Assembly (NCBI GenBank): GCA_024640345.1
Contig: JAHEFD010000016.1
Coordinates: forward strand, 5,305 to 46,409
DNA: 41,105 nucleotides
Reading direction: 5' to 3'
Source of the DNA: Woeseiaceae bacterium
GTDB lineage: Bacteria; Pseudomonadota; Gammaproteobacteria; Steroidobacterales; Woeseiaceae
Position 1 is the stretch's first letter. Each line of letters opens with the position of its first letter. Below the pieces are notes generated by a model. The model saw only the letters and a list, made by a program, of their open reading frames with translations. It did no database searches and was not told where the DNA came from. Shown in pieces: positions 22,510 to 33,587 of the stretch. Both the position numbers and the translations under genes were made by a program.

Positions 22510-23699
22510 GATGTTGCGTCCGACATGTTTCCGTATTGCTCGTATATTTTTTCGCGCTTGTCCGGATCGATATTGATCTTGCCCAGATCGCCGTTGATGT
22601 GTGGCAAGGCAAGCAGGCGGGGATCCATCACGCGAAACCACAAGCGGGGTACGTAGGCGAGAAGATAGACACCGAAGTATCCGCTCGGAAGCGTTGGCAG
22701 CTCGGGGAAATGACGTAACGACTGAAAACGGCGAAGTGGATGGGCATGGTGATCTGAATGCCGTTGCAGGTGGAACAGCACGAGGTTGCTTAGGATGTGG
22801 TTGCTGTTCCAGGAATGATGCGGCAGGCAACGTTCGAAGCGGCCATGCTCGTCCTGTTGCCGCAATAAGCCATAGTGCTCAACGTAATTGGCGCTTGTCA
22901 GTTGCCACCATGCAAAAACATTGTGCACGAGCAGAAACGGGATCATCTTCCAGCCGAATGCAATCAGTAAACCCAGCTGAAGCGCTGCCGCGAGGGCCAT
23001 CGACTGCAAAATCTGGTTGTCCGCATGCCAAACCGACTTCTGACGACGTTCCAGGCGGTCTTTTTCTATCGCCCACGCCCGGCGAAAAGCACCGGGAATC
23101 TCGCGGAATGCGAATTTGTAGATACTTTCACCCATTCGGGCACTTGCTGGATCGTCCGGGGTGGAGACGTCACGGTGGTGGCCTCGATTGTGCTCTATCC
23201 AGAAGTGACCATAGACCGGCACCGCCAGTACGATCTTGGCCAGAGTGCGCTCGAGCCTGCCTTTTTTGTGCCCGAGTTCGTGACCCGTGTTGATGCCGAG
23301 CCCGCTGGTAATGCCTGCAACAACAGCGAGGCCCGTAAACGCCCACCAGGACAACGATTGTGTTCCGGCCCACCAGGCAGAACCGATCAGGGCGACAAAA
23401 TGCAGGGGAACGACGAGAAATGTCAGTACGCGGTAGAAGCGGTCCCTGTCCAGCTGGAGTATGACCTCTTCCGGCGGATTATTGCGGTCTTCACCGAGGA
23501 TCCAGTCCGCGACCGGTATGCCCACATAACCAAGAAACAGTGGCAGCAGCAGCCAGGCCTGCGCGCCCGTCGCGGCATGCAGCCAGACGCCGAGCAGGGG
23601 CTGTAACGGGTACAGTACGGACATTGTCCATAGCCACCGTTTCCTGTCGACGTAATAAATTGCTTCGCCGGTTGCCAGCGTCGCTGTGTATCCGCGCAT
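22506..23699 (-). CDS. alkB: Alkane 1-monooxygenase AlkB
   Basis: A 397-residue integral membrane non-haem di-iron hydroxylase. The His clusters are all present: HELGHK (near 140-145), EHNRGHH (near 169-175) and LQRHSDHHAHP (near 311-321), plus the AlkB signature NYVEHYGL (near 271-278). About six TM helices precede and separate them. It adds oxygen to the terminal carbon of n-alkanes, with electrons from rubredoxin, encoded by the overlapping next gene. Two adjacent ATGs exist; AGGAGG (23706-23711) is 6 nt from the second (23699) and 3 nt from the first (23702), favouring the second. Chain-length preference cannot be judged safely from the sequence alone. Confidence 0.96.
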   Translation of the reverse strand: MRGYTATLATGEAIYYVDRKRWLWTMSVLYPLQPLLGVWLHAATGAQAWLLLPLFLGYVGIPVADWILGEDRNNPPEEVILQLDRDRFYRVLTFLVVPLHFVALIGSAWWAGTQSLSWWAFTGLAVVAGITSGLGINTGHELGHKKGRLERTLAKIVLAVPVYGHFWIEHNRGHHRDVSTPDDPASARMGESIYKFAFREIPGAFRRAWAIEKDRLERRQKSVWHADNQILQSMALAAALQLGLLIAFGWKMIPFLLVHNVFAWWQLTSANYVEHYGLLRQQDEHGRFERCLPHHSWNSNHILSNLVLFHLQRHSDHHAHPLRRFQSLRHFPELPTLPSGYFGVYLLAYVPRLWFRVMDPRLLALPHINGDLGKINIDPDKREKIYEQYGNMSDATS

Positions 23700-23956
23700 C
23701 ATGGGCCTCCTGATTCCGGGAACAGGTCAGATTATGGTGGATATGGGCCCCCATGCAATGCGCAATCAGCGACAAAAATGCTCACAGCAGGGTCAAAAAC
23801 CGGGTGTCGGAAACTTATACAGACAGTAAGAATCGGCCGATTTAAGCTAGGAGCAGGACGCTTGGAATCATTTCATGATGTCAGCGCCGGGCAGGGATGA
23901 TCCGGTACAAGCGTCTTTGTTAATCCGGGCGAAGAACCAGGGGGCAGGGAATAGCA

Positions 23957-24427
23957 TTGAGTGGCCTAGAGCAAGTTCACGTGACCAATATTACCCGGGT
24001 CGAATCGGACCGCCGATCGTTTTCCTGGCGGACAGTTGTTTTTGGCTTTATCCGGTCGCGGCGGCACGCGACACGGCGCGACGACGAAGCCGAGCCTGTA
24101 TTCACCGACTGGCATCATCCCTGGCTCTTTTTCCTGGCCATTGGCACGATGTTAATGAGTTCCCTTGACGCCTTCTTTACGCTGCAACTCATAGATCTTG
24201 GCGCAATTGAAATTAACCCGGTAATGGCAGCAGTCATAGGCCGCAGCGCACTCAGTTTTGCAGTCAGCAAAATGTTACTTACCGGATTCGGTATTCTGGC
24301 GCTGGTTTTCCTCTCCAGGGCGAAATTCATGAATCGATTGCGGACCGGGCTGATCCTTACATTCTTCTTCAGCGTGTACGCCGTTCTTATCTGCTACGAA
24401 TTCGTCAATCTCATGAACCGCCTGTAA
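23957..24427 (+). CDS. DUF5658-like membrane protein
   Basis: A 156-residue protein. A basic, polar N-terminus (about 1-48) is followed by three or four TM segments. The signature FTDWHHPWLFFLAIGTM, SSLDAFFTLQLIDLGAIEINPVMAAVI and FAVSKMLLTGFGILALV matches the DUF5658 family, whose members are small membrane proteins of unknown function. The frame starts with TTG at 23957, which has CAGGGAA about 8 nt upstream; a GTG at 23981 is an alternative. It is divergent from alkB. Confidence 0.75.
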   Translation: MSGLEQVHVTNITRVESDRRSFSWRTVVFGFIRSRRHATRRDDEAEPVFTDWHHPWLFFLAIGTMLMSSLDAFFTLQLIDLGAIEINPVMAAVIGRSALSFAVSKMLLTGFGILALVFLSRAKFMNRLRTGLILTFFFSVYAVLICYEFVNLMNRL

Positions 24428-24545
24428 TGGCGGTTGCCGGAACGCCCGGTGCATTCCCTCGGCGGAATGCATGAGCTAAACTAGCGCCCCTTTTTTTGAG
24501 CAGCCGCCGAGAAGCCCGGTTTTCGTGGCTTTCAAGAGCCGCGCA

Positions 24546-27425
24546 ATGAGCAATTCGCTAAAAGACCAGTACGCATCCTCTCCGCTCTATGGCAGTAATG
24601 CAGCTGCAGTAGAGGCGTTGTATGAGGCGTTCATCGCAGATCCCGATGCGGTGCCGGAGGGCTGGCGACGCTATTTCCGTTCCCTCGGCAGCGATCAAAC
24701 CGAGGTCCTGCACAGCCCTGTCCGGGAGAAACTGATCGAGTCAGCGCGGGCTGAGCGGAAAAACGGCGCCGTTGTCGCGACTAAATCTGCGGGCACGGTG
24801 GCGGCCAATGAAAAACAGGCGGCTGTCTCGCGAATGATCCAGGTGTATAGCCTGCGCGGGCATCAAATAGCGGATCTCGACCCGCTGGGTCTCATGGAGC
24901 GCCACGTCCCGGGCGTCCTGAAGCTCGACTACCTCGGGCTTACCGAAGCCGATATGGATACCGAGTTTGTGACCGGCGGTCTGGCCGGTACCGCCGACCG
25001 ACGCATGAAGCTTCGGGACATCATTGCTCTACTGAAGAAAATTTACTGCGGCAAGATTGGCGCCGAGTTCGCCCATGTATCGCGGGCGCGTGAACGCCTG
25101 TGGCTGCGCAAACATTTTGAACAGGGAATGGTTTCCGGCGGACTCGATGTCGAAGACCGACGCTGGCTGCTTGAGCAGCTGACAGCGGCAGAAGGAATAG
25201 AGCGTTACCTGCACACTAGATTCGTCGGCCAAAAGCGTTTCTCACTGGAGGGCGGCGACAGCCTGATCCCGATGCTGGATGACCTTATACAGCAGGGCGG
25301 TAAATCCGGCATCAGGGAACTCGTTATTGGCATGGCGCATCGCGGCAGAATCAACGTGCTGGTCAATGTGCTGGGTAAGTCGCCGGAAGAGTTATTTGAC
25401 GAATTTGAGGGCAATGTCGATCCGGCCGATATGAAAGGCTCGGGTGACGTGAAGTATCACAAGGGTTTTTCTGCGGATATGAAGACGGCAGGTGGCAACG
25501 TTCATATCGCGCTCGCCTTCAATCCGTCGCATCTCGAGATCGTTAACCCGGTAGTCGAAGGGTCCGTCAGGGCCCGGCAGCAGCGGCGCGGTGACAAGGA
25601 ACGCCAGGAGGTCCTTCCTGTCCTGATCCACGGCGACGCCGCTTTTTCGGGGCAGGGTGTGGTGACGGAGACGTTCCAGATGTCCCAGACCAACGGCTTC
25701 CGCACGGGCGGAACGATACACATCGTCGTGAATAACCAGATTGGTTTTACGACCAGCCGGCCATCAGATGCTCGATCCACTCCCTATTGCAGCGATGTCG
25801 CAAAGATGATCGAGGCGCCGATCTTCCACGTCAATGGAGACGATCCCGAGGGCGTGATTTTCGTTACCCGGCTCGCACTCGAATACAGGCAGAAATTCAG
25901 GAAGGACGTCGTTATCGACCTGGTCTGTTACCGGCGTCATGGACACAATGAAGCAGACGAGCCTAGCGCGACGCAGCCGGTGATGTATTCGCAGATTAAA
26001 AAACAGGAAACGACGCGCGCGCTTTATGCCAGCAGGCTGGCAGCGGCCGGCGTCGTGGAGCCCTCTGAAATCACGGCCCTGCAGGATGCCTACAGGGATC
26101 GCCTCGATCGCGGCGAGCAGGTAACGGCCGCAGCGCTCGGCATGATTGGCAACGAGTTCACGGTCGACTGGGGCCCTTACCTCGATGTGCCCTGGGACGA
26201 GGATGTTGATACGTCGATCAGCCCCGCAAAGGTTGCAGAACTGGCTGAGAAGGTTGTGAACATACCCTCGGATCTCGTACTCCATGGGCGGGTGCAGCGG
26301 ATAATGGCAGATCGACAGCGCATGGCAGCTGGCGAAATCGATATGGATTGGGGATTCGCCGAAACCATGGCTTATGCAGCGCTCCTTGATGACGGCTACG
26401 AGTGCCGGATAACCGGGCAGGACAGCGGCCGCGGGACCTTCTTTCACCGCCACGCAGTGCTGCACAATCAGAATAATCGCCAGGAATATATTCCGCTGGA
26501 GCACGTGTCGTCGAAGCCGGGTACCTTCCGCGTGATTGATTCGCTGTTGTCCGAGGAGGCGGTCATGGCCTTCGAATACGGCTACGCGACGACTGATCCG
26601 AAGACGCTGGTGGTCTGGGAAGGCCAGTTTGGCGATTTTGCCAACGGAGCGCAGGTCGTCATCGATCAGTTCATCAGTTCCGGGGAGGCCAAATGGGGTC
26701 GGCTCTGTGGTCTGACGCTTTTTCTGCCACATGGTTATGAAGGGCAGGGACCGGAGCATTCTTCGGCACGGCTCGAGAGGTTTTTACAGCTATGTGCAGA
26801 GCACAATATCCAGGTGTGTGTTCCATCCACGCCGGCGCAGATGTTCCACATGATTCGCCGCCAGATGGTGCGAGCCTACCGTAAACCGCTTGTCGTTATG
26901 ACGCCGAAAAGCCTGCTGCGGCACAAGTTCTCGGTGTCACCATTAAGCGCACTGTCGACCGGTAAATTCGAGCTGATTATTCCCGACACGACGGAGCTTG
27001 ATCGAAAGACGATCAAGAGAGTGGTTTTCTGCAGCGGCAAGGTCTATTACGACCTGGTCGAAGCGCGACAGGTGCATGCGCTGGCCAATGTCGCCATTAT
27101 CCGGGTCGAGCAACTGTACCCGTTTCCCATAGAGGAATACGCCGGGACGCTTGCAAGCTACCCGAATGCCGAAGAAATCATCTGGTGCCAGGAAGAACCG
27201 GAAAACCAGGGCGCCTGGTATCAGATCAGGCATCGCTTGCAGGAGCCGCTCGGTGATACGCAGCAGCTTTTTTATGCCGGCCGGCCAGGTGCAGCAGCAC
27301 CGGCATCCGGCATATTCAAATTACATCTTCAGCAACAGCAGGCGCTGGTTGAGGCGGCCCTGAATATCCAGGTGCAGGCTCGCAAATCCGCAAACCCTCC
27401 TGCAAAGAATCGGAAAACCAAATGA
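24546..27425 (+). CDS. sucA: 2-oxoglutarate dehydrogenase E1 component
   Basis: A 959-residue thiamine-diphosphate enzyme of normal SucA length. The N-terminus ([20 protein letters not shown]) and the E1o-specific segment [20 protein letters not shown] are typical. The ThDP site is seen in [20 protein letters not shown] followed by [27 protein letters not shown] and [19 protein letters not shown] mark the remaining cofactor and interface regions. It decarboxylates 2-oxoglutarate and passes the succinyl group to the lipoyl arm of SucB. I prefer the ATG at 24546 over an in-frame GTG at 24525 because homologues begin at MSNS. The gene overlaps sucB by 4 bp and heads a sucA-sucB-lpd operon. Confidence 0.97.
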   Translation: MSNSLKDQYASSPLYGSNAAAVEALYEAFIADPDAVPEGWRRYFRSLGSDQTEVLHSPVREKLIESARAERKNGAVVATKSAGTVAANEKQAAVSRMIQVYSLRGHQIADLDPLGLMERHVPGVLKLDYLGLTEADMDTEFVTGGLAGTADRRMKLRDIIALLKKIYCGKIGAEFAHVSRARERLWLRKHFEQGMVSGGLDVEDRRWLLEQLTAAEGIERYLHTRFVGQKRFSLEGGDSLIPMLDDLIQQGGKSGIRELVIGMAHRGRINVLVNVLGKSPEELFDEFEGNVDPADMKGSGDVKYHKGFSADMKTAGGNVHIALAFNPSHLEIVNPVVEGSVRARQQRRGDKERQEVLPVLIHGDAAFSGQGVVTETFQMSQTNGFRTGGTIHIVVNNQIGFTTSRPSDARSTPYCSDVAKMIEAPIFHVNGDDPEGVIFVTRLALEYRQKFRKDVVIDLVCYRRHGHNEADEPSATQPVMYSQIKKQETTRALYASRLAAAGVVEPSEITALQDAYRDRLDRGEQVTAAALGMIGNEFTVDWGPYLDVPWDEDVDTSISPAKVAELAEKVVNIPSDLVLHGRVQRIMADRQRMAAGEIDMDWGFAETMAYAALLDDGYECRITGQDSGRGTFFHRHAVLHNQNNRQEYIPLEHVSSKPGTFRVIDSLLSEEAVMAFEYGYATTDPKTLVVWEGQFGDFANGAQVVIDQFISSGEAKWGRLCGLTLFLPHGYEGQGPEHSSARLERFLQLCAEHNIQVCVPSTPAQMFHMIRRQMVRAYRKPLVVMTPKSLLRHKFSVSPLSALSTGKFELIIPDTTELDRKTIKRVVFCSGKVYYDLVEARQVHALANVAIIRVEQLYPFPIEEYAGTLASYPNAEEIIWCQEEPENQGAWYQIRHRLQEPLGDTQQLFYAGRPGAAAPASGIFKLHLQQQQALVEAALNIQVQARKSANPPAKNRKTK

Positions 27426-28639
27426 CAATAGAAATTAAAGTTCCCCCGCTTCCGGAATCGGTAACCGACGCAACGCTTGTTGCCTGGCACAAGAAACCCG
27501 GTGAGGGTGTTTCCCGCGACGAGAATCTTGTCGACCTGGAAACCGACAAGGTGGTGCTTGAAGTGCCGGCGCCGGCATCGGGAACGATCACCGAGATCCG
27601 CGTGAAAGACGGCACTACGGTTGTTGCCGGTGATGTGCTCGCTATTCTCGAAGAGGGAGAAGGCGCTGAAGTTGCTGCACCTGCAAAGGCGCTTGAAGAA
27701 GTCGCGGCACCTGTTGTGGAGGCTGAGCCCTCGCAGGTAGCCGCAAAGCTGAGCCCCGCAGTGCGGCGGCTTCTCGATGAGCACGACCTTGATGCGACGG
27801 TTGTCCTCGGCTCCGGCAAGGACGGCCGGATTACAAAGTCCGATGTGATGTCGTACCTGAAAAGTCACAGCGATGAAAACGTTGCGCCGGGCGATCCCGC
27901 GCCTGAACTCGAAATCGGCGCGGTTGCTTCCGGTCCTTCGCGAACAGAGCAACGTGTGCCGATGACCCGGCTGCGTGCGCGCATTGCGGAAAGAATGGTT
28001 GAAGCGCAGCAAACGGCAGCAATGCTGACAACGTTCAACGAGGTTGACCTTACGAAAGTCATGTCGTTGCGAAGTCGGTACAAGGATGCGTTCGAGAAAG
28101 AGCACGGCGTGCGCCTTGGCTTCATGTCGTTTTTTGCCAAAGCTGCCGTGGAGGCGTTACAGAAATATCCGGCGGTGAACGCATCGATAGAAGGTAATGA
28201 CATCATCTATCACAACTATGTCGACATCGGGATTGCCGTGTCGTCAGAACGCGGCCTGATGGTCCCGGTGTTGCGGAACGTCGATCACTCGAGCTTTGCG
28301 AAAATCGAGTCAGACATCAATGACTATTCGATCAAAGCGCGCGACGGCTCCATGAGCATGGAAGACCTTACGGGTGGGACGTTCACCATAACCAACGGCG
28401 GTGTTTTCGGTTCAATGTTGTCGACGCCGTTATTGAATCCTCCGCAGAGCGCCATTCTGGGTATGCACAATATCCAGCAACGACCCGTTGTTGTTGATGG
28501 GGAAATCGTCATCAGGCCGATGATGTACCTGGCCTTGACTTACGATCATCGAATCATCGACGGCAAAGAAGCGGTTCAGTTCCTGGTCAGCATAAAGAAT
28601 ACGCTGGAAGATCCAGGTCGCCTGCTGCTTCAGGTCTGA
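27422..28639 (+). CDS. sucB: Dihydrolipoyllysine-residue succinyltransferase (E2o)
   Basis: A 405-residue protein with a single lipoyl domain (1-78, lipoyl-Lys43 in ETDKVVLEV), an Ala/Glu/Pro linker, a peripheral-subunit-binding domain (about 105-140, [15 protein letters not shown]...[11 protein letters not shown]) and the catalytic acyltransferase domain (about 175-405). Active-site His376 and Asp380 lie in [14 protein letters not shown]. It forms the 24-mer core of the 2-oxoglutarate dehydrogenase complex and transfers succinyl to CoA. The ATG overlaps the sucA stop. Confidence 0.97.
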   Translation: MTIEIKVPPLPESVTDATLVAWHKKPGEGVSRDENLVDLETDKVVLEVPAPASGTITEIRVKDGTTVVAGDVLAILEEGEGAEVAAPAKALEEVAAPVVEAEPSQVAAKLSPAVRRLLDEHDLDATVVLGSGKDGRITKSDVMSYLKSHSDENVAPGDPAPELEIGAVASGPSRTEQRVPMTRLRARIAERMVEAQQTAAMLTTFNEVDLTKVMSLRSRYKDAFEKEHGVRLGFMSFFAKAAVEALQKYPAVNASIEGNDIIYHNYVDIGIAVSSERGLMVPVLRNVDHSSFAKIESDINDYSIKARDGSMSMEDLTGGTFTITNGGVFGSMLSTPLLNPPQSAILGMHNIQQRPVVVDGEIVIRPMMYLALTYDHRIIDGKEAVQFLVSIKNTLEDPGRLLLQV

Positions 28640-28656
28640 ATTTAACGGAAGAGATA

Positions 28657-30084
28657 ATGAGCAGATCGTTTGATGTAGTGGTAATTGGGGCAGGACCAGC
28701 GGGTTACATAGCGGCAATTCGTGCATCGCAACACGGGATGACGGTTGCCTGTATCGATGAGTGGCAGAACCGCGATGGAAAAAATGCTTTTGGTGGGACG
28801 TGCCTGAATGCCGGCTGTATTCCATCCAAAGCACTGCTCGAATCTTCCGAGTTGTATCACCGCGCTGGTCACGAGTTTGGCAAGCACGGGATCTCGGCGA
28901 ACGAGGTGTCCATGGACATCGCAAAAATGCAAAAGCGAAAAGCGTCCATCGTTCGGCAATTGACCGGAGGAATTGCCGGACTTTTCAAGGCGGCAAAGGT
29001 TGAAGGACTCACGGGTCATGGCAAGTTGCTGGGTGGCAGGAAAGTTGAGTTCACACCAAGCGACGGAAAAGTCGAAGTGCTCGATGCGCGCTATGTCATC
29101 CTGGCGACAGGCTCCACACCAATCGAACTGAAGATCGCGAAATTTGACGGAGATCGAATCGTCGATTCATGGGGGGCGCTGGATTTTGATGCGGTTCCGG
29201 AAACGCTGGGCGTAGTCGGTGCAGGTGTAATCGGGCTGGAACTCGGCAGTGTCTGGAATCGCCTGGGCTCGAAAGTCGTGATTCTCGAAGCGATGGATGA
29301 CTTTCTTTTCATGGCCGATCGGCAACTCGCAAAAGAAGCACACAAGCATCTTAAAGGGCAGGGACTGGATATACGCCTTGGAGCTGCCGTTACTGCCGCA
29401 AAAGTCAGTGGCAAGAAAGTCAAGGTTGATTACAAGGATAAGGATGGCGAGCAGGCGCTGGAAGTTGACAAGCTGGTCGTCGCAGTGGGTCGCCGCCCAT
29501 TCACCGAAGGGCTGTTCGCCGACGATGCCGGAGTGCAGACCGATGAACGTGGGTTTATTGTCGTCGATGAGGAGTGTCGCACCGGCGTCAAGAATGTGTT
29601 CGCTATCGGCGATTGCGTTCGTGGTCCGATGCTTGCTCACAAAGGATCAGAAGAGGGAGTCATGGCCGCCGACCTGATCGCAGGCGAAGTGGCAGAGGTT
29701 AACTACGGGGTTATTCCCTCGGTAATTTATACATCCCCGGAAATTGCCTGGGTGGGCAAGACCGAGGAAGAAGTCAAAGCCAGCGGCACAGCTTACAAGA
29801 CAGGGTCATTTCCTTTCGCGGCAAGTGGACGTGCCAAGGCAATGGAACAAACCGACGGCATGGTGAAGATCGTATCTGCACAGGATGATGATGAAATTCT
29901 CGGCGTGCATATCATCGGCCCGATGGCCGGTGAGCTGATTTCGGAAATGGTCCTGGCGATGGAATTCCAGGCTAGCACTGAAGATATCCAGCGGACCGTT
30001 CATGCACATCCGAGCCTTGCTGAGGCGATTCACGAGGCTGCGCTCGCGGTCGATAACAGGGCGCTGAATTACCCGAATAAATAG
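28657..30084 (+). CDS. lpd: Dihydrolipoyl dehydrogenase (E3)
   Basis: A 475-residue flavoprotein disulfide reductase. The FAD loop is VVVIGAGPAGYIAA (7-20) and the redox disulfide is C49/C54 in GGTCLNAGCIPSK. The NAD-binding loop is GVVGAGVIGLELGSVW. A second FAD motif, NVFAIGDCVRGPMLAHKGSEEG, follows. The active-site His-Glu pair is in HAHPSLAEAIHEA near the C-terminus. It reoxidises the dihydrolipoyl arm of SucB using NAD. It has no fused lipoyl domain. It lies 17 nt after sucB, so all three E components come from one operon. Confidence 0.97.
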   Translation: MSRSFDVVVIGAGPAGYIAAIRASQHGMTVACIDEWQNRDGKNAFGGTCLNAGCIPSKALLESSELYHRAGHEFGKHGISANEVSMDIAKMQKRKASIVRQLTGGIAGLFKAAKVEGLTGHGKLLGGRKVEFTPSDGKVEVLDARYVILATGSTPIELKIAKFDGDRIVDSWGALDFDAVPETLGVVGAGVIGLELGSVWNRLGSKVVILEAMDDFLFMADRQLAKEAHKHLKGQGLDIRLGAAVTAAKVSGKKVKVDYKDKDGEQALEVDKLVVAVGRRPFTEGLFADDAGVQTDERGFIVVDEECRTGVKNVFAIGDCVRGPMLAHKGSEEGVMAADLIAGEVAEVNYGVIPSVIYTSPEIAWVGKTEEEVKASGTAYKTGSFPFAASGRAKAMEQTDGMVKIVSAQDDDEILGVHIIGPMAGELISEMVLAMEFQASTEDIQRTVHAHPSLAEAIHEAALAVDNRALNYPNK

Positions 30085-30209
30085 TTTTCCAGCCCTGTCC
30101 TGGCAGGAAGCGAAAAAATACAACAGCGCTCGCCTCACGCGGGACGACAAGCGGTTTCAGCAATCAGGTTCGCACCCATCAGGATGGAAAGGTGCAGGCA
30201 CGATTTCGG

Positions 30210-30497
30210 TTAGCTGTGTGCGATAGGCTTGTTCGTGAAAAGATAATCTTTCAGCTCTTTGTCCATGACCGGATCCTTGCGACGAATCCACTCCAGGACC
30301 ATCGCTGCATGTTCCTTTTCCTCGTCTCGATTGTGCGCAAGGATGGCTTTCAGTTCCTTGTCTTTACAGGCATCGACCCGCTGGTTGTACCAGTCCACAG
30401 CCTCAAGCTCCTCCATCAGCGAGGTGATGGCCCGGTGCATGTCCCTGGTTTCGTCAGACAGCTCCGCAATCGGCTCGTGATACCCTTCATTTGACAT
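30210..30497 (-). CDS. Encapsulated-ferritin-like protein (EncFtn family), without adjacent encapsulin
   Basis: A 95-residue all-helical protein closely matching the EncFtn family first described in Rhodospirillum rubrum. Landmarks: ETRDMHRAI (16-24), SLMEELEAVDWYNQRVDA (26-43) and ILAHNRDEEKEHAAMVLEW (52-70). Glu29/30, Glu32, Glu59/60 and His63 correspond to the ferroxidase ligands; Trp36 is also kept. EncFtn oxidises Fe(II) at dimer interfaces inside encapsulin shells. Here the protein ends soon after YLFTNKPIAHS and seems to lack a long C-terminal encapsulation peptide, and no encapsulin gene lies beside it. AGGAG 5-9 nt before the ATG supports the start. It follows relA on the same strand, 48 nt downstream. 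Free-standing iron handling is inferred. Confidence 0.88.
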   Translation of the reverse strand: MSNEGYHEPIAELSDETRDMHRAITSLMEELEAVDWYNQRVDACKDKELKAILAHNRDEEKEHAAMVLEWIRRKDPVMDKELKDYLFTNKPIAHS

Positions 30498-30544
30498 GTT
30501 TTACTCCTAAAATCAGAGGCGTTTGTTCAGTCGTGCGTGGTTCG

Positions 30545-32677
30545 TCACGCCTTGCGGCGCACCGTCGTAACATTGGGTAGCTGCTCGAGCCTCGTCATTA
30601 CCTGGCTAAGGGCCGGCAGCCCCGGGACCGAAATCGAAAGGCTCATCTCGACCTGCATAGTCTTCTTGTCCGTGTTGCTCTGCACGCTTGCAACACCAAC
30701 CTTCTCATCTGATAAAACGGTACTGATATCTTTCAGCAAACCGTTTCGGTCAAAGGCCTGCAACGAAAGCTCGGCTGGATAGATGGCGTCCGGAGAATCT
30801 CCCCAATCGACCTCGATAACGCGTTCCGGGTTTCTGCTGTTGAGATTCAGGAAATTTCCACAGTCTTGCCGGTGTACGCTGACGCCTCTCCCAATTGTTA
30901 TATAGCCGACGATTTCCTCCGGCGGCACCGGTCTGCAACAGCGCGCAAAGTTATAGAGCAGGTCGCCGACACCGCTGATGGCAACACCGCTTGTTTTCTC
31001 TGTTTGTTTCCTGCCCGGTCGGCGTTTTCGGATAACGTCCGTGGAAAGATCCTTGCGAAGGTGTTGCAGCGCCGTCGCAACGGAAGCAGACGAAATGTCG
31101 CCAGCGCCTAAAGCGATGTACATGGTCTCCGCGTTTTTCATTCTCAGCTGTTTTGCAATCGCGTCCACGGACACGTCGCGCACGTTCAGTCGTGACAACT
31201 CTCGTTCCAGTATTTCCCGACCGTGTTTTTTATTCTGCTCCTGGTCCCTGTGACGAAACCAGTTTCGAACCTTGGCCCGGCTGCGGCTGGCCGCGAGGTA
31301 ACCGAGTTGAGGGCTCAGCCAGTCGCGACTCGGGTGCGGTTCCTTGCCCGTAATGATGTCAATCTTGTCACCATTGTGGACACGATAAGTCAGGGGGACG
31401 ATTCTTCCATTGACCTTTGCTCCCCGACAGCGATGGCCGATCTGCGTATGCACGTGATAGGCGAAATCGAGGGGTGTCGCTCCGGCAGGCATTTCAACTA
31501 CGTCACCTTTAGGACTGATCGCATAGACCCGGTCTTCAAATACGTCACCGCGTATCTGGTCCAACAGGTCGCCATCGTTTCCTGTCGGTTCGAGAAGTTG
31601 CCGAAGTACGCGAATCTTTTTGTCAAATGCGGCTTTGCTGCCACCACCTTCCTTGTAACGCCAATGCGCGGCGACACCGAGCTCTGCATGACGGTGCATG
31701 TCTCGAGAGCGAATCTGGACTTCAATTGTCTGGCCTTCCGGCCCAATTAGCGCAGTGTGCAGCGACTGGTAGTCGTTGTCTTTCGGGTTGGCGATGTAGT
31801 CGTCGAACTCTCCGGGTAAATAGGCCCAGACGTTATGCACGATACCGAGGGCGGCGTAGCACTGGCTTATATCGTCAACCAGGATTCGGACGGCTCTTAC
31901 ATCGAAGACCTGGTCCTGGCTGATATGCTTTCGCTGCATCTTCCGCCAGATACTGTAGATGTGTTTCGGCCGTCCCATGATTTCGGCATTGATGCCGTTG
32001 TTCCAGAGTTCCTCCTGGAGCCGCACTTTCACGTCGGAGATGAATTGCTCGCGTTCTATCCGCTTTTCATTCAGGGTCTTGGCGATCTGCCGGTAGGTGT
32101 CCGGGTGCTGAAACCTGAACGCAAGATCCTCCAGCTCCCATTTGAGTTGCCAGATGCCGAGGCGGTTGGCCAGCGGGGCATAGATTTCCTGGGTTTCCAG
32201 GGCGATGGCCAGTTGTTCGTCTTTCGATGCGTCTTTGGAATTGCGTAGCCGGTAAAGCTGTTCGCCGATTCGTGCGACAACCAGGCGGGCGTCGGACACA
32301 ACAGCGAGCAGCATTTTTCGAAGTGCTTCCGATTGTTGCGTCGCCAGCGCTTCACCCGGTTTCCAGTCCGGTGGAAGCGCAAACCTGCCCAACTGCACCA
32401 GGCCATCGACGAGATCAGCGAGTTCCGCGAACGGCGCTTTTTTCAGCGTTTCGTGATTTATGAAGCCGTCCCGCACCGCCGGATATAGTAGTACCGCTGC
32501 GTTGAGGACGGGCGGCAGACCCAGCGGAGCGAGAATATCGCATATCTCGGTGCCTTCCCGGCGGGCGGAAGCCGCGGCAGCCGGGTCTGGCAGGTCCTCT
32601 AACGTGTTGACCGCCCACGAGTCTTCCTTCGGCTGGCTGCCGTCGTTACTCCGGGTTTCCTGTTCCGATACAGACAT
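30545..32677 (-). CDS. relA: GTP pyrophosphokinase RelA (ppGpp synthetase)
   Basis: A 710-residue long RSH protein. The N-terminal hydrolase domain is degenerate ([19 protein letters not shown] where active enzymes have the HD metal site), so hydrolysis is unlikely. The synthetase domain (about residues 235-345) has the EFDD motif (about 290-293), the ExDD form of monofunctional RelA, not the RxKD form of SpoT. TGS (about 365-430, [26 protein letters not shown]), helical, zinc-finger ([17 protein letters not shown]...HRQDC) and ACT (about 630-708) domains follow. It makes (p)ppGpp on ribosomes holding uncharged tRNA. The start is the ATG at 32677; the frame extends further upstream, but domain and spacing arguments favour this codon. 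Confidence 0.95.
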   Translation of the reverse strand: MSVSEQETRSNDGSQPKEDSWAVNTLEDLPDPAAAASARREGTEICDILAPLGLPPVLNAAVLLYPAVRDGFINHETLKKAPFAELADLVDGLVQLGRFALPPDWKPGEALATQQSEALRKMLLAVVSDARLVVARIGEQLYRLRNSKDASKDEQLAIALETQEIYAPLANRLGIWQLKWELEDLAFRFQHPDTYRQIAKTLNEKRIEREQFISDVKVRLQEELWNNGINAEIMGRPKHIYSIWRKMQRKHISQDQVFDVRAVRILVDDISQCYAALGIVHNVWAYLPGEFDDYIANPKDNDYQSLHTALIGPEGQTIEVQIRSRDMHRHAELGVAAHWRYKEGGGSKAAFDKKIRVLRQLLEPTGNDGDLLDQIRGDVFEDRVYAISPKGDVVEMPAGATPLDFAYHVHTQIGHRCRGAKVNGRIVPLTYRVHNGDKIDIITGKEPHPSRDWLSPQLGYLAASRSRAKVRNWFRHRDQEQNKKHGREILERELSRLNVRDVSVDAIAKQLRMKNAETMYIALGAGDISSASVATALQHLRKDLSTDVIRKRRPGRKQTEKTSGVAISGVGDLLYNFARCCRPVPPEEIVGYITIGRGVSVHRQDCGNFLNLNSRNPERVIEVDWGDSPDAIYPAELSLQAFDRNGLLKDISTVLSDEKVGVASVQSNTDKKTMQVEMSLSISVPGLPALSQVMTRLEQLPNVTTVRRKA

Positions 32678-32835
32678 TTGGCGCGGTTTTAGGTGGTGTG
32701 CGGCTAACTTATAACCGTTATCATACGCCCCGGGTTTGGGTATCACATGAAATTCTCGCGGTATGTGCACATTGCACGGCTGCTGCACTGGCGCAGGCAG
32801 ACCCGCGGCAAAATTCTGGCAGGAATCATTCAGGT

Positions 32836-33579
32836 ATGGCAGGACATAGCAAGTGGGCGAATATTCAGCACCGCAAGGGCGCCCAGGACAAGAAACGCGG
32901 CAAGCTTTTTACCAAGCTTATTCGAGAGGTAACAGTCGCAGCCCGCATGGGCGGCGGCGACATGAATGCTAATCCGCGGCTCAGGCTGGCCGTGGATAAG
33001 GCAAAAGCTCAAAGCATGCCCAAAGACAATATTGAAAGGGCGATAAAGAAGGGTAGCGGTGATCTGGACGGTGCCGATTTCATGGAACTCCGTTACGAGG
33101 GCTATGGCCCCGGTGGTACGGCCGTGATGGTCGATTGCATGACAGATAACAAGAACCGCACGGTTGCCGAAGTCAGGCATGCATTTTCGAAGTTCGGTGG
33201 CAATCTCGGTGCCGATGGTTCCGTGGGTTACATGTTTGAACATGTCGGTACGCTCAGCTATCCGCCTGGCAGTGACGAAGATGCAGTAATGGAGGCCGCA
33301 ATCGAGGCGGGCGCCAGCGATGTGCTCGTTGACACTGATTCCTCGATTGAAGTCCTGACAGAGCCCGCTGAATTTGAATCCGTGCGCAACAAAATGCGGA
33401 AGGCCGGTCATCGCCCGGAAGATGCAGAGTTGACTATGCGCGCGGCAAACAGCGTCGTGCTCGATTTGCAGACGGCCGGCTCCATGGTCAAGATGCTTGA
33501 AATGCTGGAAGACCTGGATGATGTCCAGAATGTATACAGTAATGCCGACATTCCGGATGACGTGTTGGCTGAGTTATGA
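32836..33579 (+). CDS. yebC: YebC/PmpR-family protein
   Basis: A 247-residue protein of the normal family length. [25 protein letters not shown] is the near-invariant start and fixes the ATG at 32836, although the frame is open further upstream. [21 protein letters not shown] and [11 protein letters not shown] mark the second domain. Family members are reported as transcription regulators and, more recently, as ribosome-associated factors that relieve stalling at polyproline stretches. It heads the ruvCAB block, 8 nt before the ruvC start, the standard gammaproteobacterial position. Confidence 0.97.
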   Translation: MAGHSKWANIQHRKGAQDKKRGKLFTKLIREVTVAARMGGGDMNANPRLRLAVDKAKAQSMPKDNIERAIKKGSGDLDGADFMELRYEGYGPGGTAVMVDCMTDNKNRTVAEVRHAFSKFGGNLGADGSVGYMFEHVGTLSYPPGSDEDAVMEAAIEAGASDVLVDTDSSIEVLTEPAEFESVRNKMRKAGHRPEDAELTMRAANSVVLDLQTAGSMVKMLEMLEDLDDVQNVYSNADIPDDVLAEL

Positions 33580-33587
33580 GGTGACGC

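Noticed and set aside
22510-22830. N-terminal extension of rubredoxin to 160 residues
   Set aside because: The extension lies inside alkB in another frame and resembles no protein; the 53-residue product is the normal rubredoxin size and its ATG overlaps the alkB stop.
24449-24472. A terminator hairpin between the DUF5658 gene and sucA
   Set aside because: TGCATTCC and GGAATGCA do pair, but the T-run begins about 20 nt later, so it is not a canonical terminator.
25764-26759. A 331-residue minus-strand frame inside sucA
   Set aside because: sucA is a full-length, highly conserved enzyme gene, so the antisense frame is a by-product of its codon use.
30545-32677. SpoT as the identity of the RSH protein
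   Set aside because: The hydrolase HD motif is degenerate and the synthetase carries EFDD, both typical of RelA.
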